The notes beneath the pieces are model-generated. The model worked only from the letters and a program-made list of their open reading frames with translations. It was not told the DNA's origin and made no database searches. Below, in pieces: positions 62,926 through 64,000 of a stretch of 64,000 bases of DNA. How positions within the stretch are numbered: position 1 is the stretch's first letter; every line of letters begins with the position of its first letter. Source of the DNA: Stieleria maiorica (GTDB lineage: Bacteria > Planctomycetota > Planctomycetia > Pirellulales > Pirellulaceae); NCBI RefSeq assembly GCF_008035925.1, contig NZ_CP036264.1, positions 6,419,641-6,483,640 on the forward strand, given 5' to 3'. A program made the position numbers and the translations under genes.

Positions 62926-64000
62926 CTACTGTTCCACCGCACAGTCGGGCGACAACAACACGGCGTTGAGCATCACTTCCACGCGTTGGGTGCTGGAGGC
63001 CTGCGGTTCGCTAAGGATGGCGTTCTTGATCCCGGTCTTGGTTGCTTCGCTCATCGAACCGTTGCACAGCCAGAGATCGAAACGCCTCAGGATCTCATCC
63101 AAGTTGTCCAGGTCGCGGGCCAATTCCAGTTCCGGTTCCAAGTGGAACGTGATCCGGCAACTGCCCTTTCGCATCCCGTACTGCACGTAACGGTTGTAAG
63201 TCCAGCTTCGTAACCGGTTGAGCGTCTTGTTGGCGGTCACGCCGTTGAGGATCTGGAACTCCGGCGCGAACAGTGAGTCGTACGGGTTTCGCCGCGTCGG
63301 TGTGTAGCCGATCAAGTCGCCCGGGGGTTGGAAGTCGGGGAGGTAGAAATTGAACACGCTGGGCGATCGGAACGCCATCTGCCCGATCTCGTCACCGACG
63401 TTTCGTGAAAGCATCATGTAGCCGGCCGCGTAGTTGGTCGTCGGTCGCATCGCGCGGATCAGCGACGTCAGGCGGAGAATCGGTTCGCGCAGACGGCTGT
63501 ACTCCGTGCCGCGGGTGATCACATCGACTCGCAACGGATTCCGACGCCTGACCGGACGTTGGCCACGATACAGTTCCGGGTCCGTCAAGATCGCTTTGAC
63601 GACCGACCGCAGATCGCCGCGAACTCCGCTGCCGTTGTCATTAAAAATCCGTGTCACTCGACGCAGGTAGGCTCGCGACGGATTGGATTTGACCAACCGT
63701 TGGATCAGCAAGCGACAAATGAACGGCGCCACGTTGGGGTGATCGGCGATCGCGTCCAGCCCCGCGCCGATTTCGGCTTTCACATCGTCTTGCGTCAACG
63801 TCGTCGGAAGCGGCGGCAGTACCGTGCCGAAGACCGTCTTGCTGGCCGGGGCGTTCGGGTCTTCGGAGTAATTCAGGTTGTTGTCGTGCTCGGGGACATG
63901 AATCTGCATCGGCTCGCCGAAGTTGCGCGGCACGTAGAAGTCGTTCCTCGAGTAGTGCTTGTACTTGAATCCCGTGAACAGTCGCCCCAGTTCTTTGATC
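62926..64000 (-). CDS. DUF1800 domain-containing protein, 3' part
   Basis: The window holds the last 358 residues; the frame is open to the edge (KELGRLFTGF is the family's usual ARLFTGW segment). Further motifs: HVPEHDNNLNYSEDPNAPASKTVFG, DAIADHPNVAPFICRLLIQRLVKSNPS, VVKAILTDPELYRG and the RSPSVFNFYLPDFQPPGD block. DUF1800 proteins pair with DUF1501 in many bacteria, and both are secreted with unknown function. The start and signal peptide lie beyond base 64000. Confidence 0.92.
   Translation of the reverse strand, partial: IKELGRLFTGFKYKHYSRNDFYVPRNFGEPMQIHVPEHDNNLNYSEDPNAPASKTVFGTVLPPLPTTLTQDDVKAEIGAGLDAIADHPNVAPFICRLLIQRLVKSNPSRAYLRRVTRIFNDNGSGVRGDLRSVVKAILTDPELYRGQRPVRRRNPLRVDVITRGTEYSRLREPILRLTSLIRAMRPTTNYAAGYMMLSRNVGDEIGQMAFRSPSVFNFYLPDFQPPGDLIGYTPTRRNPYDSLFAPEFQILNGVTANKTLNRLRSWTYNRYVQYGMRKGSCRITFHLEPELELARDLDNLDEILRRFDLWLCNGSMSEATKTGIKNAILSEPQASSTQRVEVMLNAVLLSPDCAVEQ

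Noticed and set aside
1..64000. tRNA/rRNA genes, prophage or transposase genes
   Set aside because: None could be recognised in any intergenic stretch or reading frame.

Overview
The window reads as chromosome of a planctomycete of the Pirellulaceae (Rhodopirellula/Rubripirellula-like). This rests on gene families rather than on any rRNA: two DUF1501 genes paired with a cytochrome-c/DUF1549/DUF1553 gene and a DUF1800 gene, a DUF1559 pseudopilin-like protein followed by a tiny lipoprotein, DUF1080 and GH2 glycosidases, a DUF6797-type dehydrogenase with heme and cupredoxin modules, scattered short operons and many dispersed palindromic repeats. No tRNA, rRNA, CRISPR array, transposase or phage gene was seen.

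Layout. 0-3.1 kb: 3' end of a GH10 xylanase, then a GH2 glycosidase. 3.1-6.6 kb: a deaminase, then a stress block (CsbD-like protein, small membrane partner, integral membrane protein, GSP39-type SDR). Two sigma-54-like promoters with the same motif stand before the CsbD and SDR genes. 6.7-10.9 kb: a tightly coupled three-gene operon (SbnA-like PLP synthase, FAD/NAD(P)-binding protein, Y4yA-type PLP decarboxylase) that looks like a specialised amino-acid or diamine pathway, followed by an AraC regulator. 12.2-16.4 kb: DUF1559 protein, lipoprotein and a DUF1080-GH78 fusion. 16.8-19.7 kb: an FtsX/MacB-type permease without an ATPase. 20-23.2 kb: SDR, a 5'-truncated flavodoxin reductase, and an Old Yellow Enzyme.

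23.5-31 kb (minus strand): a 1508-residue five-domain secreted protein and a TPR protein. 31-34.7 kb: an M20 peptidase containing an 18-bp coding tandem repeat, divergent from a Tat-exported amidohydrolase that carries its own 15-bp repeat, then a class V aminotransferase. 35-39.3 kb: the planctomycete PSCyt1/DUF1501 pair. 39.4-48.8 kb: small membrane protein, SEC-C protein, GT4 glycosyltransferase, endonuclease/exonuclease/phosphatase, TreZ, and a large BNR-repeat protein translationally coupled to the fluoride channel CrcB. 48.9-53.3 kb: acetolactate synthase large subunit and a YyaL-DsbD-alpha fusion.

53.5-58.9 kb (minus strand): a GntR(YtrA-type)-ABC ATPase-ABC permease-unknown operon with overlapping genes and a readable promoter/operator. 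59.2-64 kb: Nei/Fpg glycosylase, BirA preceded by a 59-residue membrane protein, and a DUF1501/DUF1800 pair running off the window. Intergenic DNA is rich in dispersed repeats, several present in two or more copies within this window.
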